Made by a program: the position numbers and the translations under genes
Notes under the pieces: generated by a model
The model's input: only the letters and a program-made list of their open reading frames with translations
What the model was told of the DNA's origin: nothing
Database searches by the model: none
Shown here: piece by piece, positions 16,101 through 31,100 of the stretch
Numbering within the stretch: position 1 is the first letter of the stretch
Layout of the letters: each line of letters opens with the position of its first letter
Origin: Taeniopygia guttata
Taxonomy: Eukaryota > Chordata > Aves > Passeriformes > Estrildidae
DNA length: 64,000 nucleotides
Assembly: GCF_048771995.1 (NCBI RefSeq)
Contig: NC_133063.1
Span: 14,202,063 to 14,266,062, forward strand
Direction of reading: 5' to 3'

Positions 16101-19100
16101 ATAATAAGAAATCTGGCCTTAAAAACTGTCCAGCTTTGTTCTAGCAAATGCATACATTCTGTGAGGGTCCTTGAGCCTTTGTGGACTACATGGAAAGATA
16201 TTGCCCCTCTTTGTAGCCAAACCACATATTTCCTCATAAATTTCTCCCCATTTCCCAGCAGTTTTCCAGTAGGACCAGTGCAAAATTTTGATTCTTTCTT
16301 GCTTTATTTGCCCATGCATTATGGCCGCAGAAATGTTTTTTGTATTGTTTTTGTTGTTGCATCATGGTAAAACCAAAGTTCAAATGCTTGTGGGCTGGGT
16401 CCATAAAGAAGAACATATCACTGCAGAGGGATCACTGATAAAGATTGAGCCTTGAAGTGAATGTTGTTTAGGCAAATACATTTTATAGGCAATTTGCTTT
16501 CTGCCAAGGCTGCACAGCAGGGTGTAGTGAGGAAGTATTGAAAACAGGGTACCACAAGTCTGACATCTTTGCTCTTAGAGAGAATAAAATGTCTTGTAAA
16601 GACTTTGTGATATGGTAGAGAGTTTTACATACCCAGACTGGTCAGGGAACCATGAACCATGTTTCAGTGAAAGGCTAGAAAATGTGGCAATACTTCATGT
16701 CTTGATGCAGCTTTTTTCTTTGCAGAAAAAAGAAAAAGAGTTTTTTGCAGAATCAAAGACATAATGGCATTTCCATTTTTTTGCTGACAGATCCTTTCAA
16801 GATTTTCCTGTACACTGTATAAAGTATATATGATACTGTATAATGCTTTAGTCTGCAGAACGTGACTCCACCTTATCCTCTAGATAGTTGATTGCTGTAT
16901 TTTTGTATTAGGGAAATTTGACACTTTGTTTTGACTCCTTGGGGCAGCATTAACATCTGTAATGTAGGATTGCTCAGATATTCTTTATTCTGCCTGTATC
17001 TTTACTATTTCTTCCTCATTGTCAACAGACTGATCAATACCCAGCCTCCATTTTGCATTACAAAAAAAAGTTTTGGGAGTGGTTCTGCAGACTAAACAAT
17101 TCTCTGAGTAAAAATTTCATGGTTTAGCTGGGATTGTGTCCTATTTTATTTGCTCAACTCCTTCTCAGTATGCATTGTTTCACAGAATGCCACTAATTTT
17201 CTTCAGGATAGTAAAGTATGTGTGTATTTTACTTTTAAATAAATAGTTGGCAAAATTGATATGAGCAAAATTATTTCAATTTGTTAATTTCATTCAGCGC
17301 TGTTCTTTTAGAGAAATACATAAAACCTAGCATTTGTCAAATTCGTATAAAGATTTTGTATTTGAAGCAGTTTTTTTCATTCATACCTTACAATTTTGCT
17401 CTTACATGACTTCTCATTTTTTCTTTTTGTTTAGATGGCAGCCACTATACTTATCTTGTATGTGTCAAAACTAAATAAGATTGTTCACTTTCCTGATTTT
17501 GACAAAAGTATACCTGTGAAGGTAAGGATCACATATGTCCTGGTAATAATATGAAAGAGTTACTTCTTATAGTAGCATTCTTTTTACAGGGGCAAGAAAA
17601 ACATTTGCATTTCTTTTTCAAATGGGATTCTTTGTATCGTTGTTTCATTTAAAAATTGATTTGATAATTTTAATTTCTCTGCAATATTCTACTTTGGGCT
17701 ATAGATATAAACTGTGTTTACAGAGAAATCTGGTGCCATTTAGTTATGCAGCACATGGGAAGGGTGCTTTACCTTTGTACAGCAGGATGAAATCTTCCAC
17801 ATTCCTGAAAGGTTTTTCTGGATATGGCTCTCTGTGGGATCAATGGGAGATAGATGTTTGTGAAAGACTTTTGAACACAGCATGAAGACAAAAAGTCTGC
17901 TTGGAAATATGAATGGAGCATGGGATAAAATAGAAAAATAATGTGACAGATGAGAATCCAGAACAACAACTGACTCCCAGTATAAGATTTATGTTCCATA
18001 GGAGGGGCTAAAATAATGACCACTGAAAATGCTGTAGGTGGTGACTAGCTGTATCATACAGACCTTAAATGTATATGGTCTAAAGAGGCAGGACAGGACA
18101 AATGTGAGAGGACTTCCTCTTACCTCAGTTTGGGAACTAGGGTGTGAAATGACTACAGCGATGATCCTCAAAGATTTTTGCATCTATGCAATGTGACTGG
18201 AACGTTTCTTTGATGCATTAGCCTGTGTGTTTATGTCTTGCTGCAGGTTATCAGTTGGGTTTGCTCTAGGACACAGGGAGTGTTCCCAGCCCTGCTGCTG
18301 GGGTCAGATAGTGTAACTTTTCAGGCCCACATCTTTACTGCAGAATCTTGTCTTCCTGTCAGTGTGAGGTTTACAATGGATGTCTCACAGATATGTTCAT
18401 TCTTAATGCATGTTGAAATCATTGGCATTTCTACATGTACAAGTCTTGGAGGAAAATCTATAGTATCATTCATAAAATGGACAATCCTTCTTTATTATTC
18501 CTGAACAAGAAAAGGTTTCCCAGTGGATAGCTTTGAGTTCCATGTATAAACAACTTATTGAGACCTGAGAAGTTTCTTCCCTCCATCCCCCACAAGTCCT
18601 GCTGTGCTCCCTCTCTACTGTTGTCTTCACTTTAACTTATATACAAAGGCATTAAGGAAATACAGTATGTATTTTCTTTATCCTAATTATGTCTGTTGTT
18701 TGGAAGACTTTGCTGGATAGGCTGGAAGCAGTCAGCATTTTAGCTTCCAGGACTTGTATATTGTTTGTAGTGTTGGATTTGACTAGTCATAGTGAATCAG
18801 CTGGATTGCTTATTGTTGATTTCTCTACTTTTTAAGGAACCTTAGGCCAACTCCTTATCCTTTTGTCAACTTTTGCTTTGACACTAAGACAATCATTACT
18901 TTTCACTCCTCAACTGGTTTATGTCTTTAGTGCATTCAGCTAGGATTTTAAAGCAGTTAAATGCTTATTTTAGTGATGAAGCTTTGAAGTTCCTGACCCC
19001 TTTTAAGTAAATGATTCACTGATCTCTGCTGTTGTGCTGGATGTTGTAATTTTGTCTTTACAATGGAATAAATTTCAGAGGAAAGATAATATAATACCTG

Positions 19101-22100
19101 CTCTGCTTTCAGCCTATAAATTAAATGAAACAAGATGTTCTAAATAAAGGTCTGCAGATGAGACAGTGCTTTACAAAATTTTTACAAACTTAAGTTGACA
19201 GGCTGAATATTTATTGTTACTCATACTCCTGCTTTCTTTTTTTTTTCTCCTGTTTACTTTTACTGTGACTTTCACTTAAAAATTAACTTCAGTTGACTAT
19301 CAGTTAACTTTTACTCCACTTTTTTTCTCTCTTGCTGTGAAAGAAACACAGGACTTTTAACATAGATTAAGTACACCCCTCTGCTCTGTGTGCTTTTCCA
19401 GCAGACAAAGTTTAAAAATGTACAGCCTTTCACTTTAGTGTCTTCCAAAGTGTCCCTGTGTAGAAACAAGAGCAACTGTTACACTTTAGAGGATCTGTTA
19501 TGTCTTTCTGCCATTTCAGCCCCTCTTGACTGATCGTGAATGGGACCAAATGTACACACTTCCTTCGTCCCCATTGATTATTTTGGTTCATTTAAATCTT
19601 CTGTAAATTCCAACCTTACCCATTCTGTGATACTGTAATTTTTTCTGTAACAGGAAAATTAATGTCTTTGAATTGCAGCTGATTATTGTAGGGAACTATG
19701 TATTCTTGTACATTTTCTTAAGGCTCGTAAGTTCCATTATTGTTTCTCTGTATTGTGTTATGGACCATAGATTTCTGTGCATATCAGTGTCTTTGCTAGA
19801 AGTAAAGTTTAATTTACTCATAATTACTTTCCTTTCTAGTATCTTACATAGCATAATTTTCTGGGTTAATCTAAAATGATGCAACTTCCAGCTGTACTAA
19901 TATATGTGGAATATGTAGAGGAGCACAGCATACTTACAGTTTATTAACTTTTTTATTCCACCTCTTCACTTGCCTATTTAGATACTGTTATTATTAACTT
20001 TATAGCTAAATTTAAATGTTAAAATGGATATTAATCTGAGGTTTATAGTAATTATATAAAAGTGATTAACATTTACTCTAAATGGATTCTAAGTCTCATT
20101 AGTGGTAAATTGCAGCTCTTCTAATGACATCAAGTGAAGCTGTGGTCATGAACAGTCCCATAAATAGCAGCTGCAGATGAACTTGCAGCATAGTTACGTT
20201 TTTTTTTTTCCTGTTTAAAAAAACCCTCTTTCTTCATAAAAGTACGTCTGATATGACAGGTATCAAATTCTATCAAGTAAATTTTCTCAGCTGTACTTTT
20301 AAACAAAATAATCTGAGTTGTGCTTTTAATTTTATCACAGTTATTTCCACTGCCTCTGATTTATGTTGCAAACCACTTAAGTGGATTATCAAGTATCAGC
20401 AAACTCAGGTACAGTAAGTAGAAGTTATAAGAAGACTGTTTGGATTTTGCCTTTTTCTCTTGTGGGGTAAAAAAGAAACACTAAAGAAGGGCATTGTCTG
20501 GAGTCTTGAATCCATGTGGTGTCTGTCTGCCTCTCTGTCTAAACCCCTGGTACTGTTATGAAATTTTTACACAAACATTTGATCAGTTTATAAGTTGTCT
20601 GCTTTCTTTAAGGGGAGCTTAGCCAGTCCTGTACTGACATAAAATCACAATACTCCTATATGACCATAAAAGTGCTTACACTTTTGCCTCACACCCAAGT
20701 ATCCAGCTTTTCCTGGGTGTCTTAACCAGAGTTGGAAAACTGTAAGGTGTTTCTGAAGGAAGAAGCATAAGGAAAATATTTGTACCGTGATGTCATGGCA
20801 GATATTTAGGAATCACCAAGAGTTTAAAAAACTGCTGTGTGTTGTGGTGGGGGTGGTGGTGGCCTAGCCCTGCTGAGTTCAAAAAGCAGGTTGTCAAGGA
20901 GCACTGCTGAAGGGTGCTTTGACTCCCATGTGCCTGTAAGCACAGACCCATGAGAGTTGCTTCCATGCTAGTGCTAAAAAGGTGTAAGTAATGTGCACAT
21001 GTGCTGTAATAGAATGAATGAGTGTGTTTTCTGTGGAAGATGAGCACAGAAGCATGATGGCTGCACCAGGACTGGGGGATACAGCAGGATACACCACTAC
21101 CATTTGTGGTGTTTTTTTATGTCACTGCAGGCTCCTCAGGGTTTGGTACTTAACCAAAACAGAATTTTGCATGTTTGTGTGCATTTTGTAACTATGAGAC
21201 AGATGCTTGGAAAGAAAATAGAGCCACAGAATCATAGAATCATCAGGGTTGGAAAAGACATTTAAGATTACCCAGTCCAACTGTAAACACAACACTACCA
21301 CTGTAACCCTGGACCAGTAATTTGGACCAGTGCCAGATCCAAATACCCTCAGGGATGGTGACTCCACCACCTCCCTGGGCAACCCATTCTAATGCCTGAT
21401 CACTCTAACAGTGACATTTTTTTTTTTTTCCTATTATCCAGTCTGAATCTCCCCTATCTCACCTGAAGGCCATTTGTTCTGGTGCTCTCACTGCAGGCAC
21501 AGTAGAAGAGACCTGCCCTCACCTCACTACACCCTCATTGCAGGGAGTTGTAGAGAATGATGAGGTCCCCCAGTGTATTACTTTTAATTTTTTTTCATTT
21601 ATTTTTATTTATAGAATTTCTGTTCTCTAGCTATGAACACTAGATGCCTGATTCTGCAACTCTTTGCTTGTGTTCACAAGGTGTTCCACTGAAACAGACA
21701 TTAAGACTTCAGCAGTACTCTGCCTAGTAGCACTTCAGCCATTGTGGAAATGAAAGTAGTTTCAAAACTGTAAAAGTTGGCTTTTTCTTTCCCTTTTCTC
21801 CGACTGTAAGTTTAAATGCTTAGTAGGGTATGAAAATGCACCTTCTTCCTCTCCTGTGGCTCTTAGATTTACTAGTTTTAACTAATTTTTATAACAGAAA
21901 CTTTAAAATGCCTGCAGTATTTCTATCATTAAGATTTTGTTACATTGCATTTTGGTACAATATATGATACTTGTTTACATCATTGAATTCTTCACCTTGA
22001 TTAGGTTGTCTGGAAGGTGCAAATGAGCCTATGCATAAATTCAAAATACCTGTTGTAAAGTTTTTAAACATTATGTTAGGAATTGTATCATTTACTAATG

Positions 22101-25100
22101 CAATTGTTAATAATTATCTTAAGCAGGGGATTATTTGGTCCATACGGCCATGCTGTCACATTTACAGTGTCAGATGCAAGTGTTTTCTCACCCAGAAAAG
22201 TTTCCAACTGCATTACTTCGTGAAGATCAAAAATATGTTGCTAAAAGTAGAAGTTTGTTTGGTAGTGGCAGCTGTGGGCCTACCTTTTATGTTTCTTGTA
22301 TTTCCTCTAATATTTTGGTCAAGGATTTATTTTATTTTTCAAAGTACAGGATGTTTACTAAACATGTTTTCTTTGTATTTTACTTCTGTTACATGTTTTC
22401 AGAAAAAGGTTTATTGTCTCTCCTCTTAAGTTTCAACAGAAATAGTTTTTATTTAACTATGCCTATGAATTTTGCAGAAATAATTATTTCATAAAGGTTA
22501 TGCTAGGTAGAAAGTATCTACTATATCCATTTCAGTAATGCAGAGTGACCTTCAAACAGCCAGTTGCACTGATTTACTAATTGGCAAAGCTTGCTATCTT
22601 TCTATTTTTCAATGATTTAGTTGTCTAATGTGTATGTCAGACTGACATTCTTATATATGTGCTAAATTATTTGCTATTTGTTTTGGTTTCTTATTCTTGG
22701 ACTAATTGTTCCATCCCCTGGGTTAGTAAATTAAGAGGTAGAATATAAGATTTATACTCTGTTAATCTGATATTATGCTTGGATTTTTATTTTGGTGTTT
22801 TTTTTTTTTTTTTTTTGTTTTGTTTTTTTTTTTACAGTTTGCCGATGTTTACAGTACTCAGGAAGTTTACCATTCCACTTACTTTACTGCTGGAAGTCAT
22901 CATACTTGGGTGATCCTTTTTGTTTGTTTTTGGGGTTGTGTTTTTGGTTTTTTTTTTCATTTAAGATTCCTTTGTTTTAGATCATATCAAATGGATTACT
23001 TGTGTTATCAGAAAATTGAGTGATTTTTATTTACAAATAGGTAAAAGCAAAGAAAGTGATTTATGTAGTTTTTTTGAAGGCATAGATATATACATTTTAG
23101 TGAAGAGAAGGAAAAAATCAGCTTGCTTTCATTGTCTAGACTGTTACATAGGTTTCAGGTTATTAGATAAAACTCAGACACTGTTTGTGTATGGTCTTGG
23201 AGGCTCCTAAACTGTGAACTGCTTCAAACACTCAGATCCGTATGTCTCCAAAGAGTGCTGATAGCATGGCGAAAACATATCAGGTTAATGAAACCAAATG
23301 GTATCCAGCCACTGTTAGATCAGAGAATTCCTTACTTACAGACTCCTATGTTATTTTTCATGAGAAATTAAGAAGGCTATGCTAGCTGCTCAGGATCTCT
23401 AATTTCAGTAGTAGTGTGCTGGAGCAACTGCAATATAATACATCATACTTTGTCCAGAACTTCACAGTTCTGTCCACCTGGCTGATGCTGGACTCACGAG
23501 ATGAATTCACAAGGAGAAAACCTTGCTACTGAACCCAGGCAGCATGACAGTGATGGGCAGGGGAAAGTTAAAAAAGCAAAAAGCCCCTAAGTAAACTATC
23601 ATCTCCTTTCGGCTGAAGCAGTAGTTAACTGATCAATGTGATTCATATTTGGAGATGCTCTGGAATTCTTTTGTAGTTTTAACTTCTCGCAGGGAAAACA
23701 AAACTTGCTGTCTTCTGTTGCCCTGAAGAGTCCCACAAGCAAGTGAAAAAAAAAGTGAGTCACTGAGATTTACATAAGTGCTCAGCTGGAGAACAGCAAC
23801 GCAGCCTATGAGTGCAAGCAACATCCTATGAGTGCCAGCAACCAACCAGTGGGAAGCTTGGGAGGAGAATGCTGTATTGGTGCAGACTGACACACTGTGT
23901 TTCCTCTGGGCTGAAAATGAAAGGACTCTAGAGAGTCTGTGCACTCTAGAGAGGCTTATGTCAGGATTTTTGAAACAATCAAGGTTTGGATTGTTACTCT
24001 TGAGAGTCATTATGATCAAATCCTAATTTATCTAAAGTCTGCTCAGTGCTTTATTCTTGTGACAGTGGTCCACAGATGTGCTCCTTTACACACAGGATTT
24101 CTCCAAGAGTATTTCTTCAACAGAATTGTACATTTTGTTTTGAGGATCTTCTCTCTCAGTCTACTTTGACAGAATAAGGACTAGGGGAATATCTGTAAGG
24201 CATATTGCAGTAGGATGCAAAAAATGAGTGCTTAAGATATTTCCAAAGAAAGTAGTGTAGATATAAAAACTTTTTTATAGGTTTACAGAATGCTTTTCAC
24301 TACTCTTTGTCAGCACTTATGTGGTAGTGAAGAATGTCATAAGCTCCATGTTTTCCCTTTCAGTTAAAAAGTTTCAGTTTGAGTTCAAAATAAGTATCTG
24401 TTTGAAAATAATCCAGACAGTGTGCTCCATAGCATCTTCTTCAATGAAGGTGATACGAAAATCTGCATGAGAGATGTACAGTGATTTTCCTTTATTGGAC
24501 TGCTGGAAGACACTGTAATATGTCTATTATAAATATCAAGATGCATTAAATTTTTTTGGTTCAGTGCTGTTACTTTGAACCTTTAATCTTTACTTTTATA
24601 ATTGTCTAGTAAGAGAGTGCTCACAGTGCTTTTTCAATCTCTATTCTCAGGGCCAAGGTCTGACAGCGTGGCACATGGGCAATCACGTTGTTTCTGTAAG
24701 GTTGTCAAGACTTTGCCCTCCCGTTAAATGTTCTGTGATTATTAATTGCTTTGAAACTTTTCAGGCAGACAGCCATTTAATCTCCACTTCAACTAATGAA
24801 AATATGAACTGTTTCAATTTTTGCCTACAGGAAACGGTACCCACTGAATATTATAGTCAGCGTATTTGCCATCATTTTTGGGGCTTTCATAGCCGCTGGG
24901 TAAGGTTTTAATTTCTCATACAAAGTGATATTATGAGGGGAGGGACAGCAGGAGGATTTTTTCCATGTTTAATTCCAAGTAAACCTAAGTGGAGATAAAT
25001 TATTCTGGATAAAGTTTTGATTTGGAAAATCTCTCTAGTGACATCACTTGGAGGTGCAGTTATACAAAGGAAAAATCTAATTCCTGCTGACAGTCTTTGG

Positions 25101-28100
25101 GTGTGTCTTTTTCCACCTGTAGGTTTTCCATGTTTGCAGTATCATAAGTGAAGTAAGTTAAAACTGTGTGAGGAATGTTGCCTTTATTTCATGGTATCAG
25201 TGTATTTTAATAATCTTGGAAAAGTATATTCTTGTTCTGGATAGGAAGAATGATATTTTGATTGTCAAATATGGAATTACACATTGTATATTTTTTTAAT
25301 CATAAAAATCCCACTTTTTTTTTAAGTTCCATTGTGAGATAGTGGTCACAAAGCACCCATATGCTGTTGTCCTCTGTTTTCTGTTTGAACATTCCTTTAC
25401 CTGTCTGGAAAGTTAATGTTTTGTTTGTTTGTTTCCTGGCTTTGCTATGAACAAGGATAAATAATTTCCATGTGATGTGACAGAGATAGAGCCATGTCCT
25501 ATCAAATTAATTACCCTGTATTGATGAGGTAACTAATCAAAACAGAAAAGATGACAGTATATCTGAGAAATATACAAATCTTGTAAAAAACAGTTGTATT
25601 TTAGCCACTTTTTGTAGTAGAAGAAATAGGTAAGTAAATTCAGTTATAATTAGACTGGTTGTCAGGATTGAGATGGGTGAATTTTCCTCTGAATGAAAAC
25701 TGAGAATTTCCTGCCACTTTCACACTGAGTATTAGGAACTCTCTGATGTCTCATTTGTGATGGTCCTATGACTGGAGAAATGTAAAGTACTTTGACTTAC
25801 AAAGAAGGCTTGAATCCAAACCTGTGACTGGCTGGAGTTCATGGGATTTACATATCCTCATTCACAATATTCGTCTTGGTAAGCAAGGTAATGCAATGCA
25901 TTACATATTTTTTGCTTATTTACAGTACAGTATTTCTTTCTTTCCCAGGTCTGATCTGTCTTTCAGTCTGGAGGGTTACATCTTTGTGTTGGTAAACGAT
26001 ATCTTCACAGCAGCAAATGGAGTTTATACAAAGCAGAAAATTGATCCAAAGGTAATTGTGTGATTGGATTAAATTTAGCAGTGGGATACTGTCCTGGTTT
26101 AGGGGAAATTTAAGGAGGGGTCCCTCTAGAAAGCAAATTCAAGTGGCCTTTCTCCCTACCTGTTTGGGAGATAAACTTCCTTTGAGAAAAGTGGGAAAAT
26201 GTTTATTTAACAAGAAAAGTACTCACAAACATGCAAAAAAAAAAAAGAAGAATATTAAGCATTGGAACTTCTAAGTAGTCTGAAGGGAGGTTTCTCTCCA
26301 AAATTCAGAGAGAGAGTCCTTTTTGTGGGGTGTAGCTCAGCTCGTTCAGTCTCTTATCAGTCCCTCTGGCACTGGAAAAAGCTGTTGTGTCCTGGGCCCT
26401 GGTGTACCACAGGGATGAGCTCCCAATGTTTTTTTGGGTTTTCAGTCCAGAGCTTATTTGAATAGTTCTAAGAAAAAGAAAAACTACAGTCCAGGGAACT
26501 TCTCTGCCTCAGCTAGCTAAAAAAACTAACTAAAAGCAAAGGAGAGCTCTCTCCTGCTGTCCATGCTGCAGACAACACACACAGAGAGAGGGGTGAAGCT
26601 CCTACCTCTGTTTCTGCTACAGCTGCCTCAGACATTCCACTGCTTCTCCTTTTGTCCCTCTTTGCTCTCGGATCTAGTTTTAAAGGCACAAAACTTATTT
26701 CTGGGCCAAACAGACAAATGGGGATAAAATTCAGCATCATAAAGTCACCCCAGGACATTAGTCACCCTAGGACACCTACTTATTATATGAATTTTATGTA
26801 CTTACCATTATGAACTTATAAATAACTTCATTTACGTTCACATTCCAGTTGATATTTTACAGTTGATATATGCATTCTTAGAGAACAGCCTAGAAAAAGT
26901 GGTTATTTCTATCTCTGGCTAGGTTTTGGTAAGCAAACAGTTTATTTTCTTTTCTTTCAAGTATTTAAGCAGAGAGTAGTAGTTACTAAAAAAAAAAGTA
27001 AACCATAAGCAAACAGTTTACCCCTAAATTTGATATATATTTATAGAGGGATGATGACTTTTTGACTAGAAACACATGTTATGTGAAGTTTATGTAAAAT
27101 AAACTGAAAACCATCCAGCCTAAGTCATAACCACAGTAACTGTAGTTTTTTTCGTTTATCTAAAAGCAAAGGCAGGTGTGACAAGGTATTAGGTGATATA
27201 TTTATACATATCTTATGTAAATGTTGGGCAGGCTGCTCTTCAAATACAGTGCGATGAAACATACTAAGCCATTGCAAAGAGCAGTCTTGGATAGAGGTTT
27301 GGTTTCTGACTTCTGTGGTTCACTCCGTACAGTAGAAATATATGTTCTTTATATTCTTAGACATCTTAGTCAATTCCAGACTGCATTTTTATTAATGAGC
27401 AGGATTTAACAGCCTCACAATTTTATGCAAAATACAGAAGAGATAGGCTGGAGAGTTTTTCTAAGCAGCATGGCTGAATCTGGAGGAAGGGAAGGCTATT
27501 TTTTTTCATTCTTCTAATTTCCTGCCTTTGTGTTAAGCAAATTAACCCGCAGGTTATATGGCAACCCTTAAGCTGCATAGAGTTACATCAATTACCAGTG
27601 ATTACAGAGCTCTATGAGTCAAACTTCATTCATTTTCCTGTTACATGTTCTTGTGGTTGATTTATAGTAGAAGGACTAGGTTATTCCTTGGCCAGGCAGA
27701 GACTTATGTGAAGTCAACACAAAGCACTTCTGGACCAGTGCTTTGAAAGTTCCTAGTGTTGTACAGAGAGGTCCAAGGAGTAACAGAGCAGTAATACTCT
27801 GCTGAGTGCACAGACAAAGTGAGTGAAGTGGAAATTCAGCTCAGTAGGAAACACTGAACCCAAATGCAAGTTTATATTTTAAATTGAGATGTATTTTATC
27901 TGTTAACTCACTGACAGTAATGTCAGAAGAATTACCAGAGTAATATGTAGTATTTTTCTCCCAAGTGGTTTTTAATGCCAAACACCATGTTTCACTTTTC
28001 ACAGGAGCTGGGAAAGTATGGTGTCCTGTTCTATAATGCTTGTTTCATGGTGATTCCAACAGTTATTATTAGCTTTTCTACTGGAGACTTTCAGCAGGTA

Positions 28101-31100
28101 AGTAGCAATATTGCATATCTCAGACTGATAATATTATTTTGTTCAGATTTCATTTGGGGAGTGGGAGGGGCTTTTGGTTTGTTTCTGAAGAGGTAATCCT
28201 CCCTCTGTGTTAGTGATTAGTGTTTGAAAGTGTGAGTTGGATTTGTTCTTCACAGGTAAGAGCTTGTGATTATTCACTTAAGGAAAAGCTGAATTTGTGT
28301 GATAGTCCTTATTTGAGTCTTTGTCTAGGAACTTTAGGTATATTCAGGGACTGCCAGGTAGAACAAATGGTTGAGAATCCAGCTGCACTCTGTGATTTGC
28401 CGCATGCTCTATAACAAGTTTGCAATTGTACAGACAATTTCCAGTCTTTCTCTCATTCTGATATCCAGGGCAGATTTCTGTTTAGTCTCAGTCTTATTTG
28501 GTGACCTCCATTGTGCATTCTCGTAGAATGAGAGCAAAACTCTCCCCAGGCAATCCTAGTACAGTATCCATAGGCAGTATGTCCTGATACATAACATATC
28601 AGACCAGAAGGTTTTCCTGGCTCCCTCACAGTCTTGCTGAGTTGCCATTTTCATAATAGTTGAATTAATGTAGTCACTCGTATTCTTATCTAGAAATGTT
28701 TTACATTTGCCACGAAAAATTCTGTGGAGGGTGTAATAAATAATTGCAATGTTCTTTGTTGTATGTTGTTGTCCCCTGCATTCCACATGATTTTGCCATT
28801 GTGTTCTTAGAATTATGCTTTAAGCAGACAAATTAGATTCCCTACAAGTGCTGGAATTAGGTCTGCCGTGAATGTGAAATTTCTTTATGTCATCAGCCCA
28901 ACATGACCTTGTGCCTGTTTAGGAAAATGCAGCTGCTGTCTATCTTGGAAAAGGATCCTAAGTTTTTATAGCTGTAAGATTTCAACTGGTTTTCCAGCAC
29001 ACAGGGTTGAGATACGGGAGATTTTGGGAGACCTGATCTCTGCCAAGTTTACCTTGTTTCTAGGTTTACCTCAGGGGAAAAAAGGAGTGTGTTGTGTCCA
29101 CTGGCTGATTTTCTGTAAATCTTAATGCTCAATTATCCAAAGAGAATAAAAATCTATTAGAGAAATACATCGTACTTTCTGTGTATCCCATTGGTTTGGT
29201 CACTTAAAAATAGAAGTCCTAGTAAATGATGCAGATAACTAGGGGCAGTGTGACACACAGAAATCAAATCACAGAGAAAACAGAGAAAATGGAAAAATAT
29301 TGATGGCAAGTCAGCAAATGATTGTAGATAAGCTGTATACTTACCAGATTTTCAGACCAGTTTTTACCATGGCAGAGCTTCTTGCCTTGACCTGTCACAG
29401 CATATGTCTTCTGCTGTGAAGTCAGAACATCAGTACCACATCTGTATGATAGGGACGTACTTCCACTCCTCTAGCTAGTTCTGTAATCTTGGAGAGATTG
29501 CAGTTTGTGAGTGAAAGTCTGAGTTATTAGCTTGTCCTTCACCAGCTGGCTCACTGTGAGGAGAAGGAAAGCACTGAGAAGACAGGAAAGCATGATGCAA
29601 TATAAGAGGAAGGAAGCCCCAGAATGGCTCTCTGTTATACTCGGCATCTTGTTGTTGCACACCAGCAAAATTCTAGCAAGGCAGAGCTGCTCAAGATCCT
29701 TTTTACCTATTACCTCACGTAGTGGAGGATTCAGCTGGATGTTAGCATGGACTAACATCTTTTATTCTGTTTCTCAGCTAAGGCATTCAGCCTTAGCTGA
29801 ATTCAGTGCTTATGCAGACTAACCAGATTAAAATGAGGCGTATCCAGGAGTTAATAGAGATAGAAAAGAATCAGTGATATGTTTGTTAGTGACTGTGTGG
29901 CACTGTGTGTTTGTTTGCTGCACTGCACTAGGGAGGATATTTCAAAGCACTTGACCTTTTCAATGATCTTCATTATTGAGAGACCTTAGTAATGCTCAAA
30001 AAATGTAGGCATGGGCCTTGAAAGCTCTTCATGAATGAATCTGTGTGGAAGAGATTTAGAGGAAATTATTTATGTATTTGCTGTTTCTGTCCAGCTCACA
30101 TCAACACTATTTATTATGTGTTATTATTCACAGTGTTAGTATCTGTCAGTAAATACCAAAACACAATTTTCTGTACTGCATTTATGTTAATTGCTTACAG
30201 TATGCACTTGTGTATCTGCACTGCTCTACATGTTACAAGTATGTGTCTAGGGATCAGGGATACTGTCATCCTGCTGTCAAGTTAGATACATTAAACTGTT
30301 TCCAGAAGAAATATAAATGGTTCATAATTTTGGTATGAATTAAATGTATTTTGTAAATTTACATATTTTCATATTATTACATTTTATATGTGTTTACAGT
30401 TGATTATATAGCCCATAATTCTCTCTCTCTCTTTTTAATAGGCAACACATTTCCAGCACTGGACAAATTTTTTATTTGTCTTTCAATTTATTCTTTCCTG
30501 CTTGTTGGGGTAAGGACACAGGGGAATAAAGCAGGTTGTTTTCTTGTCAGTGCTTCAAATTGCAAATCTCAAATGTAAGACTAATAGATTACATTAAAGT
30601 TCAGAGAAAATGGGTTTTCCCCCAGGGTTACGTCTTGACTTTTAATTGTTTCTAATGGTGTAAATAACTGTTCAGTGCTATCTGAATTTTTGACCTCACA
30701 GTACAGTGCGGAACAACATGACATTTAGCTTTGTATTTTCTGTACTCTTTCTTCTGTCTGTCTCTTCCAGTCATCTAACTTGTTTGCAGTTAATAGCATG
30801 TAAGTCTGTGAGTATAGGAGCTGTTTCAGTGTGTTTTTTCTTTAAAGCAGCTGGAAAAGTGTGGGAGACTTAAAAGTAATGAAACAATGCTTTGTTCCTG
30901 TTGAAACTGCAGAGTAAAAGGAAGAAGGAGTTGCATCCTGTTCTTCTCTTCCATGTTTGACCAAGGGTCAAACTAACTTCAAATACTGACATATAAGCAG
31001 CAGAGAGAAAATGGCTGACTTTGCTAGAGCTCAAGTAGCATATTTTAACATATAATTTGAATATTCTGTATGTGTACATCATTAACTTAAAATAGAGATG

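Larger units (their letters stand above)
20409..24830 (+). other. SLC35D2 introns 4 and 5
   Basis: These introns are AT-rich. They contain one reverse CR1 fragment and the T-rich tract before exon 5 (listed separately). Nothing else was recognised. Confidence 0.6.
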
